A stretch of DNA of 8,948 nt from Chloroflexota bacterium (GTDB lineage: Bacteria > Chloroflexota > Anaerolineae > Anaerolineales > UBA11657). Below, piece by piece: positions 6,733-8,948 of this stretch; position 1 is the first letter of the stretch; each line of letters begins with the position of its first letter. The stretch spans positions 1 to 8,948 of the forward strand of contig QWRL01000094.1 of NCBI GenBank assembly GCA_003670425.1, read 5' to 3'. A program made the position numbers and the translations under genes. The notes under the pieces were generated by a model, which saw nothing but the letters and a program-made list of their open reading frames with translations, searched no databases and was not told where the DNA came from.

Positions 6733-7760
6733 CGGTTGAACGCGCCACACTGCCCGGCGGCTATTCAATCTCGCGGGTGCTGATGGGCGGCTGGCAGCTG
6801 GCTGGCGGGCACGGCAGCGTGACCGCCGCAGCCGCCCACGCCCAGATGCAGGCTTATGCAGATGCCGGCATCACCACCTTTGACTGCGCCGATATTTACA
6901 CTGGTGTCGAGGAGTTGATTGGCGGCTTCAAACGGCTGCGCGCTGCACCAGCTGTTCAGGTGCACACCAAATGCGTGCCGGATCGTGAGGCACTCGGTAG
7001 ATTGCGCCGCGTTGACATTGAGCGCCTGATAGACCGCTCGCTGGCGCGCCTTGGCGTCACGCAGCTCGACCTTGTGCAGTTTCATTGGTGGGACTACGCC
7101 ATGCCCGGCTGCGTTGCCGCCGCGCAGTGGCTGGACGAGCTGCGCCAGGCCGGCAAGATCCGCCTTGTCGGCGTCACCAACTTTGACACGCCGCAGCTTG
7201 CCGCGCTGCTGGCAGCCGGCGTTTCGGTGGCAACGCATCAGGTGCAATATTCTGTGCTGGACCAGCGCCCCGCAGCCGGCATGACAGATCTTTGCGCGAC
7301 CCATGGCGTGCAGCTGCTGTGCTACGGTGCACTGGCGGGCGGATTTCTGGCGGAGAAATATTTGGGGCAGCCGGCTCCGGTAGAGCCGCTCGAAAATCGT
7401 TCACTGGTAAAGTACCGCCTGATCATTGAGGAGTTTGGCGGCTGGGACATGTTTCAGAACATGTTGCAGGTGCTGCGGCGCATTGCTGCCAAACACCAAT
7501 CCACCATCAGCGCGGTGGCGATTCGCCACGTACTGGACCAGCCACAGGTGGCCGGCGTGATTGTCGGCGCGCGCAATGCGCAGCATCTGCCCGCCACGCT
7601 GGCAGCCATGCGCTTGCGGCTGGATGCAGCGGACCGCACGGAAATTGCCGCCGGGCAGGCAGCAGCCAGCGGGCCGGGCGGCGACACCTACACGCTGGAG
7701 CGCATGCCCCGCGGCCCGCATGCGGCCATCATGCGCTACAACATCAACGCCACCAGCTGA
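6729..7760 (+). CDS. Aldo/keto reductase family oxidoreductase
   Basis: NAD(P)H-dependent carbonyl/alcohol oxidoreductase with a TIM-barrel fold, 343 residues, cytoplasmic. The catalytic tetrad is complete: Asp52 and Tyr57 in FDCADIYTG, Lys81 in VHTKCVP and His119 in VQFHWWDY. Further family marks are GKIRLVGVTNFD, the QVQYSVLDQRP strand, LLCYGALAGGFL, and IVGARN (278-283) in the cofactor-binding region. The HWWDY motif and the C-terminal IMRYNIN resemble a distinct bacterial subgroup that I recall but whose substrate I cannot name. It starts inside the stop of the TIGR04076-like gene and has no ribosome site of its own, so translation probably depends on the upstream gene. The substrate may be an aldehyde, ketone or sugar; the sequence does not decide. 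Confidence 0.9.
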   Translation: MTVERATLPGGYSISRVLMGGWQLAGGHGSVTAAAAHAQMQAYADAGITTFDCADIYTGVEELIGGFKRLRAAPAVQVHTKCVPDREALGRLRRVDIERLIDRSLARLGVTQLDLVQFHWWDYAMPGCVAAAQWLDELRQAGKIRLVGVTNFDTPQLAALLAAGVSVATHQVQYSVLDQRPAAGMTDLCATHGVQLLCYGALAGGFLAEKYLGQPAPVEPLENRSLVKYRLIIEEFGGWDMFQNMLQVLRRIAAKHQSTISAVAIRHVLDQPQVAGVIVGARNAQHLPATLAAMRLRLDAADRTEIAAGQAAASGPGGDTYTLERMPRGPHAAIMRYNINATS

Positions 7761-7784
7761 GCCGTCCACAACTTTTACCGCTGC

Positions 7785-7790
7785 TAAGCT
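7785..7790 (+). promoter_or_regulatory. Weak candidate -10 box before the amidohydrolase
   Basis: TAAGCT lies five bases before ATG 7796 in the 35-bp gap after the aldo/keto reductase. Its placement mirrors the TAAAAT box before arginase and would again give a leaderless message. No -35 match and no Shine-Dalgarno site are visible. Read-through from upstream remains equally possible. Confidence 0.2.
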
Positions 7791-7795
7791 TCAAC

Positions 7796-8948
7796 ATGCT
7801 CAGCCACGACAGCACACCGGACCTGGTCATTTACAACGGCGCCATTCATACGCTGCATGCGGCGCTGCCGCGCTGCACGGCGCTGGCCAGCAAGCACGGC
7901 CGCATTGTTGCAATTGGCGAAGACCACGCGGTGCGGGCGCTGGCCGGTGCAGGCACGCGCCAAATAAACCTGGCGGGGCGCACGGTTGTACCCGGCTTCA
8001 ATGATGCGCACAACCATATGCTCGAGGTGGGCATCAAGTTCACGCGCCTGCAGGTGGAAAACTGTGCGTCGATTGCAGCGCTGGTGGCGCTGGTGCGCGC
8101 GCAGGCGGCCATCACCGCGCCCGGTGAGTGGATCATTGGCGAGGGCTGGAACGAATCGCTGTTTGCCGAAGCACGCCTGCCCACCCGCCAGGATCTTGAC
8201 GCCGCCACTGACCAGCACCCTGTGCTGCTAAAGCGCTTCTTCAACATGGATGTTGTGAACAGCCGCGCCCTGCAACTAGCTGGCGTTACGGCCGCCACCC
8301 CGGACCCAGCTGGCGGGCGCATTGAGCGCGCTGCCAATGGCGAGCCGACCGGTATCCTGCGCGCCAGTGCCAAGCTGCTTTGCCGCAGCCTGCTGCGCGA
8401 CCCGCTGCCGGCAGAGTGCGTGTCCGCGCTGGACGCAGCCGGGCAGGCGTATCTGGCGGCGGGCATCACCAGCGTGCTTGACCCCGGTTTGCGCCCTTGG
8501 GAAATGCAAGCCTACCTGCTGGCACGGCGCAGTGGCCGCCTGCGTGTGCGCGCAAACCTGATGCCAGCGTGGCACGGCTTTCGCGAAGATGAAACCGAAG
8601 CCCAGCTGGACGCGCGCGCTGCAGAGCTGGGAGTCTTTGGCGAACTGGGTGACGAATGGCTGCGCCTCGGCGGATTAAAAATGGCTGTAGATGGCGGCAC
8701 CACCAGCCGCACGGCGTGGATGTTCCAGCCTTTTGTGGGCGAGGATCACATTGCGGACTTCAACCGTATCAACCCGCGTGACCTGCAGCGCTTTATTGCG
8801 CGCGGCCACGGCCTGCACTGGGACATTGGCATTCACGCCATTGGCGACCGCGCCCACCATGAGTGTGCCCTAGCGTTCGCGCAAGTGCTCGCGCACAGCG
8901 ATCATCAGGATCACCGCCACAATCTAATTCACGCCTACTTCGCCAGCG
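7796..8948 (+). CDS. YtcJ-like metal-dependent amidohydrolase, 3' end cut by window
   Basis: Open frame of 384 codons running off the right edge. It encodes an amidohydrolase-superfamily enzyme of the Amidohydro_3/YtcJ type, which hydrolyses C-N bonds of amides or cyclic amides; most members have no known substrate. The N-terminus DLVIYNGAIHTL followed by a small beta-sandwich and VVPGFNDAHNHM gives metal ligands His72 and His74. Lys295 in LGGLKMAVDGGTTSRTA is the likely carboxylated bridging lysine position, His347 lies in GIHAIGDRAHHE, and His379 in LIHAYFAS. The final metal-binding Asp and about 150 further residues expected from a typical length near 530-560 lie outside. No signal peptide is seen, in contrast to some exported relatives. 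ATG 7796 is the only ATG near the expected N-terminus and has no Shine-Dalgarno site. It follows the aldo/keto reductase by 35 bp on the same strand and may belong to the same transcript. Confidence 0.88.
   Translation, partial: MLSHDSTPDLVIYNGAIHTLHAALPRCTALASKHGRIVAIGEDHAVRALAGAGTRQINLAGRTVVPGFNDAHNHMLEVGIKFTRLQVENCASIAALVALVRAQAAITAPGEWIIGEGWNESLFAEARLPTRQDLDAATDQHPVLLKRFFNMDVVNSRALQLAGVTAATPDPAGGRIERAANGEPTGILRASAKLLCRSLLRDPLPAECVSALDAAGQAYLAAGITSVLDPGLRPWEMQAYLLARRSGRLRVRANLMPAWHGFREDETEAQLDARAAELGVFGELGDEWLRLGGLKMAVDGGTTSRTAWMFQPFVGEDHIADFNRINPRDLQRFIARGHGLHWDIGIHAIGDRAHHECALAFAQVLAHSDHQDHRHNLIHAYFAS

Overview
The window is GC-rich bacterial chromosomal DNA, probably from an environmental or metagenomic assembly. 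Genes are tightly packed. One gene runs leftwards off the left edge. Seven genes run rightwards, and the last is cut by the right edge. I see no rRNA, tRNA, CRISPR array, insertion sequence or phage gene. Taxonomy cannot be fixed from the sequence. The high GC, the clear Shine-Dalgarno sites at several starts, and an aldo/keto reductase/TIGR04076 pair of a type I associate with proteobacteria make a proteobacterium (perhaps a betaproteobacterium) a reasonable guess only.

Layout. The first ~110 bases are abnormal G/C homopolymer sequence that interrupts a recognisable CocE/NonD-family (peptidase S15-like) hydrolase on the minus strand (start at 565). A 63-bp divergent promoter region (566-628) follows. 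The rightward genes are a RocF-type arginase (629-1546); an enolase-superfamily protein of the o-succinylbenzoate synthase / N-acylamino-acid racemase (OSBS/NSAR) type (1543-2658); a FadN-type 3-hydroxyacyl-CoA dehydrogenase/enoyl-CoA hydratase fusion (2686-5124); a FadA-type 3-ketoacyl-CoA thiolase (5143-6315); a small TIGR04076-like cysteine protein (6376-6732); an aldo/keto reductase (6729-7760); and a truncated YtcJ-like metal-dependent amidohydrolase (7796-8948).

How the genes may work together. Gaps are short (-4, 27, 18, 60, -4 and 35 bp), so much or all of the rightward block may be one transcript. Two start/stop overlaps of the ATGA type couple arginase to the racemase-like enzyme and the TIGR04076-like protein to the aldo/keto reductase. 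FadN and FadA together supply the last three steps of a beta-oxidation turn. Arginase degrades arginine. The racemase-like enzyme, the amidohydrolase and the divergent hydrolase all belong to families acting on amide, ester or N-acyl-amino-acid substrates. The most interesting reading, which is inference only, is a catabolic locus for acylated amino acids or small lipopeptide-like compounds, in which the acyl part goes to beta-oxidation and the amino acid to arginase. A looser 'amino acid plus fatty acid catabolism' cluster is the conservative alternative.
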